64,000 nt of DNA from Cherax quadricarinatus (GCF_038502225.1 NC_091298.1:34504609-34568608); one strand, 5' to 3'. Shown: positions 1-12,975, numbered from the stretch's first letter. The notes: generated from the letters alone by a model not told the origin. Translations and numbers: made by a program.

Positions 1-38
1 TCATCGAGGAACTCTGGGCTGCACACTTAGTAAGCTGT

Positions 39-262
39 CAGAGTCCACAGTACTTGACCACGGAACCAGACCCCAGATAAGTATAGGTGCCTAGCTGAAG
101 CTAGACGATATCACCCCATAACCCGGGGCACCAGGCTCGTTTTCAGTATTTGATGAAATAACGAGCCTGGTGTCCCGGGGTATAGGGTAACATCGTCTAG
201 CTTTGGTTAGGCGCCCATACTTACCTGGGGTCTGATTCAGTGGTAAAGTACTGTGGACTCTG
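39..262. repeat. Inverted repeat of a tRNA-like (SINE-type) sequence
   Basis: Positions 39-141 and 160-262 are imperfect reverse complements of each other (103 bp each, roughly 85-90% by eye) around an 18-bp spacer, so the region can fold into a long hairpin. On the plus strand, 228-295 resembles a tRNA: an A-box-like stretch near 240-252 and a B-box GGTTCGAGTCC at about 272-282. The anticodon stem does not pair properly, so it is a tRNA-derived repeat, not a working tRNA gene. The other arm carries the tRNA-like part in reverse. Foldback pairs of tRNA-derived repeats recur elsewhere in the window (8,309-8,753). Confidence 0.7.
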
Positions 263-306
263 ATTCATAGCAGGTTCGAGTCCTGCTGTGGACGTAGAGG
301 CAATGT

Positions 307-318
307 TTATATATATAC

Positions 319-398
<80 letters not shown>
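307..398. repeat. (TA)n microsatellite
   Basis: About 92 bp of almost pure TA dinucleotides, with one CG interruption near 318. It starts directly after the tRNA-like repeat. Open frames reading Ile-Tyr repeats here are trivial. Confidence 0.97.
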
Positions 399-401
<3 letters not shown>

Positions 402-471
402 ATAAGATCAGAGTAAACAGGTGATTTTAAAATATGCAAAACAACCTCTGTAAAAGAGTAGTGAAATTCCA

Positions 472-793
472 AGGACAAGCGAAAAATTGTGTATGCAATA
501 ATTTCGCCAAAATCATTCTGAACCTAACGAAAAAAATATATTTCACTGTGTTTGTTTAGTATTAAATTGTCGTAAACAAATCTAAAATATATTTAGTTGG
601 GTTAGGCTAAAATATATTGTTCTTGTCATAATAAGGTTAGGTAAGTTTTCTAAGATTCTTTTGGTGCAAATTAAAATTTTTTACATTAACATTAATGAAA
701 AAAATATATCTTTAAACGTATAAGAGGAAATTTCAGAAAGAACTTAATTTTCAATGAGTTCTTGCTAACTGACCAGTTTTACATATTCGGCAC

Positions 794-798
<5 letters not shown>
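472..798 (+). mobile_element. MITE-like repeat, copy 1 (left end missing)
   Basis: This is the same sequence as 3,831-4,220, with roughly 90% identity by eye over ~330 bp. It lacks the left terminus and begins near the block reading GGACAAGCGAAAA. The right end (TATTCGGCACGACAT) runs straight into (AT)n. There is no coding capacity, it is AT-rich, and short terminal inverted repeats are visible in the fuller copy. A non-autonomous DNA transposon is the best reading, although no superfamily can be assigned. The 73 bp between the (TA)n tract and this copy are unrecognised. Confidence 0.7.

Positions 799-886
<88 letters not shown>
797..886. repeat. (AT)n microsatellite abutting the MITE
   Basis: Ninety bases of pure AT start at the last bases of the MITE copy. 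The following 887-1,171 is AT-rich unique-looking sequence in which I see nothing. Confidence 0.97.
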
Positions 887-889
<3 letters not shown>

Positions 890-1169
890 ATTGCAGTTTT
901 TTTAATTTCTGTATATATTTCTTTACTTATTAGAGTTAATATCCTTTTGTTCATTCTCTATTAATTATTTACTAAACATATATAGTCTACTTTCATCCAC
1001 TATTTCACTCATATATTCTGTTGCAGTGCAAAAAAAAATAAATAAATAAAAAAAATATCTCGTGCCAGAAATCTGACAGTGGAAAATATCCTTCCAATAT
1101 CTGCTACTCCCTAGTGAGGTTGTGAAGTGTATTGGCATTTTACAGGAGACGAGAAGCAGGATGATAGAG

Positions 1170-1389
<220 letters not shown>

Positions 1390-1419
1390 GAAGGAGAGAG
1401 ATTGAGATCTGCTGTTAAA

Positions 1420-2620
1420 CCTCTCCACTAAGTGGCCCCAGGTACTGGCTGATTCGAAGGTCAGTTGTGTAGTAGCACTGAACATTGCAGATGCTTTCAA
1501 CCGAGTATGGCACCGAGTATGGCACCGAGTATGGCACCGAGTATGGCACCGAGTATGGCACTGAGTATGGCACCGAATATGGCATCGAGTATGGCACCGA
1601 GTATGGCACCGAGTATGGCACCGAGTATGGCACCAAGTATGGCACCAGGGACTCTACTCAAAAGTGCGAGCACTAGGAATAGCCGACACTGCACTGACTC
1701 CTCAGTGCTTACATTCAAGGTAGATCTCTGAGTAGTTCTCAATGGTACGGAGTCAGTAATTCATACTGTTTGTGCAAGTGTTCCACAGGGAAGCGTGCTT
1801 GGGCCACTGTTGTGGGATGTCTACTTCAATGACCTTCTTCAACTCGTTCCAGTGTCCCATGCATATGCAGACGACTATTCGCTGACATTTACTTATACAT
1901 GAGAGGAAATGCCAGCTGCTCTGCGTTACATAAGTCACCAACTTACAGCTATATCAGCCTGGGAAAAACGATGACAGGTCACATTTGCTCCTGAGAAAAC
2001 ACAAATGAAGATGGTCTTTAGGCACTATGATGGTAATGCTGGAGCAGAGGTAAGAATGAATGGGAGAGTGTTGGTACCCGGGAACGAAGTTGTAAATCTT
2101 GCAAACAAAGCGGCCAGGAAGCTTATAGCACTTAACGTATCTTGCATCTCGTCAACAGTAGAGATAGCAAAATTCTGTTTGAGACAAAAACGCTCACACC
2201 TTAAGTATGCTCCACTTTCTTTGATTGTCTGGCCCCCGTCTCATATGCGACTTCTTTACAGAACAGAGCAAGACTGTTTATCTCTCGCCTGGATCCAGAC
2301 TAGACAGATATCTCATTTCAGCTGATCCTTCAATGCTGGAGGAATGAGTGGTGGCCTTACTGTTAAATACAAGGCCAATAGTGTCAACGTACCACACTTG
2401 GCTCCACTCCGAGGACCGCGAGAAGTGAGCTTCTACCGTACAAGATGGGCAGCAAGTAACAACTACACTCTGACTATCCCTTTCTCCAGAACTTCGCTTC
2501 ATCTGAGATCATTTCTAGGATGACTCAGTCCTGGAACATGTTCGTACAAAATGATGATGTCAACGAAATGAAGTCAGCTGACCAAATGAAGTCGCTAACC
2601 AACAACTGGCTATAACTACA
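1420..2620 (+). pseudogene. Decayed non-LTR retrotransposon reverse transcriptase (LINE C)
   Basis: Reverse transcriptase remnant on the plus strand. About 1,452-1,501 encodes a stretch reading VVALNIADAFNRVWH, the RT motif A region of Jockey/I-like LINEs, although the first catalytic Asp reads Asn. The next units are the tandem expansion at 1,502-1,645. After it the frame continues with QGLYSKVRALGI. Further on lie the motif B block SVPQGSVLGPLL (about 1,780-1,815) and motif C with Asp-Asp in AYADD (about 1,860-1,876). Several in-frame stops follow (for example near 1,900 and 1,971). Thumb and C-terminal residues can be followed to about 2,330, with weaker similarity to about 2,600. The exact 3' end and the clade are uncertain. 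The copy is 5'-truncated against the (AG)n tract and cannot be active. Confidence 0.8.
1502..1645 (+). repeat. 12-bp minisatellite (12 units) inside RT motif A
   Basis: Exactly 144 bp, made of twelve 12-bp units with consensus CGAGTATGGCAC; four units carry one or two substitutions. Because the unit is four codons, the RT frame is kept and reads Arg-Val-Trp-His repeatedly. The same four residues normally occur once in RT motif A of this LINE type (FDRVWH), so the array is an expansion of native element sequence and not an insertion. Confidence 0.92.
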
Positions 2621-2753
2621 TCAAATTTACTGTTAGTAAATCTCATAATAATAATTTGGTTTTCAAATGAGCTGATGTAGGTAACAGCTCTTCGTTTGTA
2701 AATAAAGTTATGGATCTTAAAGCTCAGCTTGAAGAGCCCTGTGTAAAAAAAAC

Positions 2754-2755
<2 letters not shown>

Positions 2756-2820
<65 letters not shown>

Positions 2821-2828
2821 TAGACAGA
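2756..2828. repeat. (GA)n followed by (GACA)n
   Basis: GA dinucleotides to about 2,792, then the GACA tetranucleotide to 2,828. The order is the same as in the tract at 1,172-1,388, which suggests a shared origin. Confidence 0.95.
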
Positions 2829-3360
2829 TTGTGTTCCGACTTATTTACACACACCTGCTGGTGTTTATGCACTTGATCCTCACCCACTCTTCACTCACAA
2901 CTAGACTAGAAGGATGTATTACATGTATATCTATTTTTTATCGTATATAGGGAGACTGTTTCCACTATTTATCTATCAAGAGTAATCCACTTCATTACTA
3001 CTCATGAAGAAAGTTATCTATTATTGTAAATCATCAGTGTCTCCACCTCGCAAAATTACCCACCTCTATATAGTTTATCTTTGTCTACCCTGTCAAGCTT
3101 CTGAATATTTAGAATGTCTGTTAACATTACTCACTCTGCTACAACGTTATCTGATGTCATTTTGGGTTCTTTTAGAACCTCGTCAAAGTCATTTTCATTA
3201 CTTACATTTTCATTTTCATTACTGTAGATTCGATGGAAACCTCTACACTTTTTTTGTAAATGCTTTATAAAGTGTGATTTCCACATATGGGTCTTATATG
3301 TTTCATGTAGGGTTAAGAATTACTCCTTATTAGGATTCTTGAATATTAACATATAAGTTA
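2829..3360. other. No recognisable feature
   Basis: AT-rich sequence with no convincing coding or structural feature. The plus-strand open frame at 3,004-3,270 (88 codons) has no motif I recognise. Confidence 0.5.
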
Positions 3361-3469
3361 TTTCAGTCTCTTCGAGGAGGAGACTGGAATAGCTTGAAAC
3401 CATGCTTGAGGCCCACTGTCGTGCCCGGGCTGGGAAAGAAATATAGCTTGTAAACCAGACTGCCCAGAT

Positions 3470-3700
3470 TTTGAGGCATTTGTGGCCGAGTGGATATGAG
3501 CATCACTTTGGGAGTGATGCTCAAATCCACTCGGCCCCTGTAGTGGGTTCGACTCCTACTGACTACGATCTTTCTCTGTATATATCTCCTTCTTTTTTCG
3601 TGGTGCATTGGTCCAGTGATTTAGAGAGTTGTGAATTTTGATTGGCTTCATTCGAGGCAGGCTGAAAGAACCAAGGTTCGATACCCCAGTTAGCCGCCGT
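3470..3700 (+). repeat. Two adjacent tRNA-like sequences (SINE-type heads)
   Basis: The first, about 3,478-3,570, has an A-box-like GTGGCCGAGTGG, an 8-bp stem around a TTTGGGA loop, and a B-box GGGTTCGACTCC. An extra ~20 bp lies between anticodon arm and T arm, and the acceptor ends do not pair well. The second, about 3,600-3,690, has GGTCCAGTGATTTAGAG and a B-box AAGGTTCGATACCCC. Both look like tRNA-derived repeats, not functional tRNA genes. Confidence 0.5.
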
Positions 3701-3733
3701 ATGCTATTGATTAAATACCATTTGTTCGTGGTT

Positions 3734-4218
<485 letters not shown>

Positions 4219-4312
<94 letters not shown>
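4219..4312. repeat. (AT)n followed by (GT)n
   Basis: AT dinucleotides to 4,270 and GT dinucleotides from 4,271 to 4,312, directly right of the MITE. Confidence 0.97.
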
Positions 4313-6266
<1,954 letters not shown>

Positions 6267-8293
6267 TGGGGGCCTGAAGCATGGAGAGCCAGGATGATGG
6301 ATATGGTACTGGAAAACCTCATGCATGAACATGTTAGGGTCACTACCAGAGAGAAAAGTGAGGATGAACCTTGAGTAGCTCAGCTTTCGAGGACAACATG
6401 GATGAAAGGCTCCTCGGAGCTAGTGATCACATGGTTCTGAGCTTTGAATATATAGTAGAGTTATAAGTGGAGAGGGTAACAGAAGTAGGATGGGAAAAGC
6501 CAAACTACAGAAGGGGGACTACACAGGCATCAGAAACTTCCTGCAGGAGGTTCAGTGGGAAAGGGAATTGGTAGTAAAATCAGTAAACGAAATGATGAGC
6601 TACGTGGCAACAAAATGCATGGATGCATAGGAAAGGTTTGTTTCCAAGGGCTACAGAAATAATCGTAAGACCAGAACGAGCCCTTTGTTTACCCAGAGGT
6701 GTAGGGAGGCAAACAATAATTGCACTAGAGAATGGAAAAAGTACAGAAGACAAAGCACCCAGGAAAATAAAGAGATTAGTCGGACAACAAGAAACGAGTA
6801 TGCACAGATAAGGAGGGAGGCCCAGCGAGAGTACCAAAACAACATAGCATCGAAAGTTATGTCTGACACGAAGCCGTTGTATAACCACATCAGGGGGAAG
6901 ATAACAGTCAAGGGCCAGGTAATCAGGTTGAGGAAAGAAGGTGGGAGAATCACAAGAAACTACCAAAAATATGTGTGAGGAGCTCAACATGAGATTTAAG
7001 GAAGTATTTACAGTAGAGACAGAAAGGACTCCTGGAAGTCAGAACTGGGGGGTACACAAACATGGGATATACCAACAAGTGCTGGATGAAGCACACACAA
7101 CCGAGGAGGAGGTGAAGAAGCTGCTTTGTGAACTTGATGCCTCAAACGTTGTGGGACTGGACAGTATCTCTCCCTGGGTCATTAGATACAGGGAGCAGAG
7201 ACGCTGTGTGTGCCAATAAACACAATTTTTACCACATCCATCGAAACTGGGCAACTACCTGAGGTATGGAAGATGATAAATGTAGTACCCATTTTTAAGA
7301 AAGGAGACAGATACGAGACACTGAACTACTGACCAGTGTCACTGACGTGTATAGTATGCAAAGTCATGGAGAAGATTATCAGGAGGAGAGTACTGAAGCA
7401 CCTAGAATGGAACCAGCATACAAACAACAACCAGCACGGATTCATGGAAGGTAAATCCTGAGTCATAAACCTGAGTTTTCTGACAAGGAAACGGAAGACA
7501 TGAGAGAGAGGAGTTGGTAGATTCCTTTCTCTTGGACTGCAAGAAGACCTTTGACACAGTTTTTCACAAGAGAATATTGCAAATGCTAGAGGATCAGGGA
7601 CACATAACAGGAAAGGCACTGCAATGGATCAGAGAATACCTGACATGGAGGCAACAACGAGCCATGGTACGTGATGAGGTATCACAGTGGGCACCTGTGA
7701 CGAGCGGGGTCCCACAGGAATCAGTCCTAGGACCAGTATTATTTTTGGTATATGTGAATGACATGATGGAAGGGGTAGACTCAGAAGTGTCCCTGTTCGC
7801 AGATGATGTGGAGTTAATGAGGAGAATTAAATCGGTAGAGGATCAGGCAGGATTACAAAGACACCTGGACAGGCTGGACGCGTGACCCAGCACTGGCTCC
7901 TTGAATTTAACCCTACCAAACGCAAAGTCATGAAGATCGGGGAAGGACAAAGAGGACCGCACACAGAGTATAGGCTAGGTGGCCAAAGACTGCAAACCTC
8001 TCTCAAAGAAAAGGATGTTAGGGTGATTATAATAACGAGCACTGCTTCAGAAGCACACATAAACCAGATAACTGCTACAGCATTTGGACGCCTTATAAAC
8101 GTGAGAATAGCATTCCAATACGTCAGTAAGGAATCGTTCAAGACTCTGTGCACCGTGTACGTCAGGTCCATACTGGAGTATGCAGTACCAGTTTGGAATC
8201 CACACCTGATCAAGCACGTCAAGAAATTAGAAAAAGTCCTAAGGTTTGTAAAAAAAAGGGTAATTCCAGAGAAAAATAGAATGACTTACGAAG

Positions 8294-8308
8294 AAAAGTT
8301 AAGGGAAA
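8294..8308 (+). repeat. Target-site duplication, left copy
   Basis: AAAAGTTAAGGGAAA, identical to 8,754-8,768. It is native LINE A sequence (codons for the stretch KLREI and equivalents), duplicated by insertion of the foldback. Confidence 0.9.
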
Positions 8309-8753
8309 CCATACCACGGGCGGGATAGAACCCGCGATCAGAGTCTCAAAACTCCAGACCGTCGCGTTAGCCACTGGACCAGCTAGCCACAATAAGATTC
8401 GTCCAACTAGGTATATTTCTACACCATAGGAAAGTTAGCACAGGCACCACTGTGACCACAAATGCAAGTTTTTACAGACGAATCTCCAGCTAGCGTGGCC
8501 GTGACAAACTCTAGCTCAAGTCCCCTCTAACTCAAGTTCCCCTGTAAAAACTTGCATTAGTGGTCACAGTGGTGCCTATGCTAACCTTCCTATGGTGTAG
8601 AAATATACCTAGTTGGATGAATCTTATTGTGGCTAGCTGGTCCAGTGGCTAACGCGACGGTCTGGAGTTCTGAGACTCTCTGATCGCGGGTTCTATCCCC
8701 ATCCGTGGTATGGTTTGTTTGCAATCGTGTCATTACGATTTCGTGAGTCACGT
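8309..8753. mobile_element. tRNA-derived foldback (inverted SINE pair) nested in LINE A2
   Basis: The left arm 8,309-8,477 and right arm 8,542-8,714 are reverse complements, differing by a few percent. The loop of ~64 bp contains two short similar segments (TCAAGTCCCCTCTAA and TCAAGTTCCCC). Each arm carries a tRNA-like head: on the plus strand, TAGCTGGTCCAGTGGCTAAC (A-box region, about 8,633-8,652) and a B-box GGGTTCTATCCC (about 8,688-8,699). The element interrupts the RT C-terminal region of LINE A2 and is bounded by identical 15-bp direct repeats, so it moved as one unit. Confidence 0.85.
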
Positions 8754-8768
8754 AAAAGTTAAGGGAAA
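8754..8768 (+). repeat. Target-site duplication, right copy
   Basis: AAAAGTTAAGGGAAA, identical to 8,294-8,308. The LINE A reading continues from here with IGLMTLEDRRVRGDM-like sequence. Confidence 0.9.
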
Positions 8769-9149
8769 TTGGTCTGATGACACTGGAAGACAGGAGGGTT
8801 AGGGGAGACATGATAACGACATACAAAATACCGAGAGGAATAGATAAGGTGGACAGAGACAGGATGTTCCAGAGATGGGACATAGAAGCAAGGGGTCACA
8901 ATTGGAAGTTGAAGACCCAGATGAGCCAAAGAGATGTTAGGAAGCATTTCTTTAGTCATAGAGTTGTCAGGAAGTGGAATAGTCTATAAAGTGATGCAGC
9001 GGAGGCAGAAACCATACATAGTTTTAAGATGAGGTATGATAAAGCTCATGAAGCAGGGAGAGAGAGGACCTAGGAGTGACCAGTGAAGAGGCGGGAGCAG
9101 GAGCTATGTCTCGACACATGCAATCACAAATAGGTTAGTACAAATAGGT

Positions 9150-9173
9150 GAGTACACTCACTCACACACACAA

Positions 9174-9204
<31 letters not shown>

Positions 9205-9279
9205 CTACAGGCCTAGTGCCTAATCGACATGTGCCTAGGACAAAATGGTAACTAACACACACGCACACAAACACACACA

Positions 9280-9357
<78 letters not shown>

Positions 9358-9432
9358 CTACAGGCCTAGTGCCTAATCGACATGTGCCTAGGACAAAATG
9401 GTAACTAACACACACGCACACAAACACACACA

Positions 9433-9480
<48 letters not shown>
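9150..9480. repeat. Compound (AC)n tract with a 153-bp tandem duplication
   Basis: (AC)n runs separated by two copies of a ~55-bp unique segment beginning CTACAGGCCTAGTGCC, at 9,205 and 9,358 (offset 153 bp). It lies between the 3' end of LINE A2 and the truncated start of LINE A3. Confidence 0.92.
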
Positions 9481-10860
9481 GCACTGTGTTGCCGGTTAAC
9501 AACAATCTTTAACAAATCTATCGAAATAGGGCAACTACCAAAGGTGTAGAAGACAGCGAACGTAGTTCCAGTTTTTACCAGAGAATATAGACAGGTAGCA
9601 TTAAACTATAAACCTTTATCAATGACATGTATAGTATGTTAAGTCATGGAGAAGATTATCATAAGAGTGATGGAGTACCTAGAAAGGAATGGGTTCATAC
9701 ATAACATCCAGCACTTCTTCAGGGATGAAAAATCCTGCTCTGTGAACCTAATGGAGTTCTACGACAACGTAACAAGTAAAACAGGAGGGAAAATGATGAA
9801 AAGACGTCATTTTACTGGACTGTAAGAAGGCTTCCGATATGGTACGAAAGCTGAAGGAATAGACAGGAATAACACGGAAACCACTGTAATTTATCAGGGA
9901 ATTCCTGAGAGGAAGGAAACACCGAGTTATGGTACATGACGAGGTGTCGAAGTTGGCGTATGTAAAAAGAGGGGTTCCAGAAGTGTTGGTCATAGGACTG
10001 TTGCTGTTTCTTGAATTTTGTGAATGACATGACAGAACTGATTGAGTCATAGGTGTCCCTGATCGCAGGCAACGTAAAACTAATGAGGAAAAACACAAGC
10101 AAAAAGGATCAGGAAAGACTACAGAACGATCTAGATAGGCTGCAAGCCTGGTTCATCAAGTGTTTCCTGGAGTTTAACCCTACTAATTGCAAAGTCCTTA
10201 AGCTTCGGGATATACAAAGAAGACCACAGACTGAGTACAGACTCGTGGGAGGGGGGAATGGGCGTTAGTCATAGGCTGCAAACCTCACTGCAGTAACAGG
10301 ATATCGAGATATACTGAGCACATACTATGAGGCGCATATCAATCAAATAACTGCTGTAGCATTTGGGTGCCTGGCGAACCTAAGAATAGTGTTTGGACGT
10401 CTAAATAAGGAGTCATTCAGGACACTACAATGTGTACTTCAGGCCAATATTGGAGTAAGCAGCACCAGTATGGAACCCACACCTGTTCAAGCACGTCAAG
10501 AAATTGGAGAAAGTGCAAAGGTTTGCAACAAGACTAGTCCCGGAGCTAAGGGGTATGTCTTACAAGAAAAACTTAAGGGAACTCAACAGCTGACGACACT
10601 GGAGGAAAGCATGGATGAGGCACACTTGATAACGATGTATAAAACAGTGAAAGGAATTGACAAGGTGAACAGGGCCAGAATGTTTCAGTGATGGGACACA
10701 GGAACAAGGGGACACATTTGGAAGTTAAAATTTCAGATGAGTCATAGGGATGTTAGAGAGTACTTCTTCAGTTTTATAGCTGTCAGGAAGTGGAACACAC
10801 TGTAGAGTGAATTAGTGGAGCTTTAAGAAAAGGCATGATAAGGCTCTTGTAGCAATGAGA
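9481..10860 (+). pseudogene. LINE A copy A3, RT fragment, heavily decayed
   Basis: Begins in the RT fingers; blocks equivalent to TGQLPEVWK and VPIF are visible in broken frames near 9,525-9,580. Motif A and B equivalents are around 9,805-9,990, and the thumb region lies at about 10,053-10,270 and 10,389-10,691. Numerous stops and indels occur and the YADD-type motif is lost (DRRQRKT-like reading). It ends near 10,860 without an (AC)n tail, so it is truncated at both ends. Its left boundary is again an (AC)n tract. Confidence 0.82.
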
Positions 10861-11097
10861 GAATGGACATTAGGTTATAAGTTTTTTACAACGTAATATT
10901 CCAGTACCTTAATCAGATGAATTTTTGCGTGAAAGCAAAGAAATGACCTTTCATATCAGTATCTTTTTAGAAAATGTCATCCCTAAATAAAAAAAACGAG
11001 TAACGAAAACAAATAACTTGAATGCATATTGCATGTAATATTAATAACAAATATAACAGCTTACAGCATCATTGTTATCATGTATGTACATATATTA
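10861..11097. other. AT-rich spacer
   Basis: About 240 bp, AT-rich, nothing recognised. It lies just 3' of the stop codon of the minus-strand transposase-like gene and could hold its 3' untranslated part. Confidence 0.4.
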
Positions 11098-11690
11098 CTA
11101 CTTATTACTTAGAATAAACCGAAGTTACAGTTTGTTTTTCTCTCTGCAAGCAGTATACAGCTCCTGTATAACTTTGATTGCACGTTTAGCACACAGATTA
11201 CTTCTTGGGTGTGGACGGCTCCTGCTTCCAGTGACTTTTCAGTGAGTTCAGTCCTTTTGGTAAGGTTTCAATATTTCTGACAAATTCTTAGTGATTTTCA
11301 TCGTACATCTGATCAGCAAAGCAACAATCTGCACAGATGTATGAAATGAATCTGCATATCTTCTTCAAAGTCTTCCGTCTTGTAGGTATAAGAATGAATG
11401 CAAGAATAGCTAGAATGGCTTTGAATTCCACCTTACATTACAGATGTCCGGAATTTTCTGAAAATTAATCAAAGGAAAGTGCCCTTTTTCTTCAAAGAAT
11501 CTTAACACTCGTGTTAGATGGTACAAAAACTTCATATCATCTCTCCATCCTGATTTATGGAGGATCTCTTCTGTTCTATTAAAGAACTGTGACTTTAGTT
11601 CCTCATAATTCTTCTCCAGTTTGGATACAAATGAATATTTGATGTTTGGAGAACTGGTATTAGCACCAAGAGTTTCATCCCAGTGGAAGT

Positions 11691-11916
11691 AAATGGTATA
11701 AAATACCGACCCAATGGAAAAATAAACACATATGCAGTATAATGTGATCCTATATTGACAACGTTTCGCCCACACAATGGGCTTTATCAAGTCACAAAGT
11801 CACACTTTATCAAGTCACAAACAGATCTGTTTGTGACTTGATGAAGTCCACTGTGTGGGCGAAACGTTGTCAATATAGGACCACATTATACTGCTTATGT
11901 GTTTATTTTTCCATGA
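11691..11916. mobile_element. Foldback repeat inserted in the transposase-like gene
   Basis: Near-palindrome. The left half contains AACGTTTCGCCCACAC and TCAAGTCACAAA, and the right half repeats them in reverse complement out to about 11,912. The left end extends further (AAATGGTATAAAATACCGAC) than the right, so the right arm is truncated. It splits the transposase-like reading between RLVMD and ETLGAN. A related short stretch lies at 22,535-22,575. Confidence 0.8.
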
Positions 11917-12433
11917 TTTTTATCCATTACCAAACGGAGAATCCTGTCCAGAACGTGATGCTGATAGCTGATAAATTGTGGTTTGCTAATCCCTTTCTCA
12001 GAGAACATTCGTTGCAGTTTGACAACAGCTCCACTCTTTTTCCCTATATTAACGTTTGTTGTATCCGCAATGATCACCTTTATTGCATTCCATGAGTTGT
12101 ATTCATCAATAATTTTTGCCATTCCTTCAACAATAGCTTCAACCTTGCCATCTTTCAAGTGCAGTGCATCCAGTTTTACTTCGGTTATTTAGTTTTCCAT
12201 CGAAATGTAAAGACCATTCTTCCATTTGTAACTTTTCAATCATTTCCTCCTTCACATGTTGTAGGAATGTCAATGCCATCAAATGACAACTATTTGCATA
12301 TCTTGGCGGCTTTACTTGTTGACACTTTTGTGGATGTCACCAAATTGGTTGCAACTTTACTTTTGTTGTGTTGTCTGGTTGGTGGAGTAGTACTTTGATC
12401 TTCATCTTCATACTCGCTCCCTTCACATTTAGT

Positions 12434-12573
12434 ACCACTGTCACTCGATGCACGATCACCACTGTCACTCGATGCACGATCACCACTGTCACTCGATGCA
12501 CGATCACCACTGTCACTCGATGCACGATCACCACTGTCACTCGATGCACGATCACCACTGTCACTCGATGCAC
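12434..12573 (-). repeat. 24-bp in-frame minisatellite, about 6 units
   Basis: A 24-bp unit repeated nearly perfectly about six times. On the minus strand, in frame with the transposase-like gene, it encodes Asp-Arg-Ala-Ser-Ser-Asp-Ser-Gly. The unit is a multiple of three, so it expanded without a frameshift. Confidence 0.9.
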
Positions 12574-12916
12574 GATCGTAAGATGTTGATGCCGAAGCTG
12601 ATTCAGCAGGCAGTTTCCGTCTTTCAGAAGGATGAATTGTTTTTTCACTTGCAGCTTGATCTATACATTAATATTTTTCATTAAACTGAGTTGCTAATTA
12701 GTACTTTCCTGAGTTGCTACTTATGAGTAGTAACGCAGTTATATAGAGACTCATAGTTTTTATTTAGCGGTGAACTTTCTTGAAAAAATGAGAGGAATTA
12801 GGGACTTTTTAATTTTTTTCTGAGCAAAAGTCCATCGATTTATGACAGATGAGATGTTTTATTTGGAAAAAAAAAAATAATAAAAATTTTATAACCCTTG
12901 CGGACATTTTAGCTAT

Positions 12917-12975
12917 CAGTAAAGAGTTGAGACCAGGAGCTAATTCTCGACCCCTGTAACCACAAATAAGTAAAC

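Larger units (their letters stand above)
6267..9140 (+). pseudogene. LINE A copy A2, 5'-truncated and decayed
   Basis: Starts inside the endonuclease domain; the SDH-like block (LGASDHMVL, near 6,417-6,443) is legible. It continues through the linker into the RT. At about 7,514-7,885 the plus strand reads motif A (FLLDCKKTFDTV, with the catalytic Asp), motif B (SGVPQESVLGPVLF) and motif C (FADD, near 7,796-7,807). From 7,882 to 8,309 the thumb region follows (LEFNPTKRKVMKI, LEYAVPVWNP). A foldback insertion (8,309-8,753) splits the coding region, which resumes at 8,754 and runs to about 9,070. It ends with the LINE A 3' end CAAATAGGTGAGTACAC and an (AC)n tail. Multiple frameshifts and stops make it inactive. 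LINE A1 at 13.3-17.4 kb is the better copy. Confidence 0.88.
11098..12672 (-). pseudogene. Transposase-like (hAT-like?) gene, broken and interrupted
   Basis: Reading the minus strand from 12,672 downward: a Ser/Lys-rich start, then an acidic 8-residue tandem repeat (12,434-12,573), a stretch reading EEWSLHFDGK (about 12,200-12,230), then KVEAIVEGMAKIIDEYNSW, IIADTTNVNIGKKSG and QHHVLDRILRLVMD (11,930-12,158). A foldback repeat (11,691-11,916) interrupts it. The reading resumes with ETLGANTSS, GWRDDMKFLYHLTRV and ICNVRWNSK (11,425-11,690), then FADQMYDENH and CAKRAIKVIQELY (11,130-11,330), stopping at 11,098. Several stops and frameshifts break it. From memory, this resembles a family of transposase-related proteins scattered through arthropod genomes, with an RNase H-like core (the D of IIADTT would be catalytic). 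The family assignment is uncertain; the gene-like character and its broken state are clear. Confidence 0.6.

Noticed and set aside
221..954. Ile-Tyr repeat frames
   Set aside because: Translation of (TA)n tracts.
3478..3570. Functional tRNA with a long variable arm
   Set aside because: Good anticodon and T-arm-like parts, but the acceptor stem is unpaired and the extra segment mirrors the D-arm region; more likely a tRNA-derived repeat.
8630..8710. Functional tRNA gene
   Set aside because: A- and B-box are present, but the anticodon and acceptor stems do not pair well, and the sequence is an arm of a transposed foldback with target duplications.
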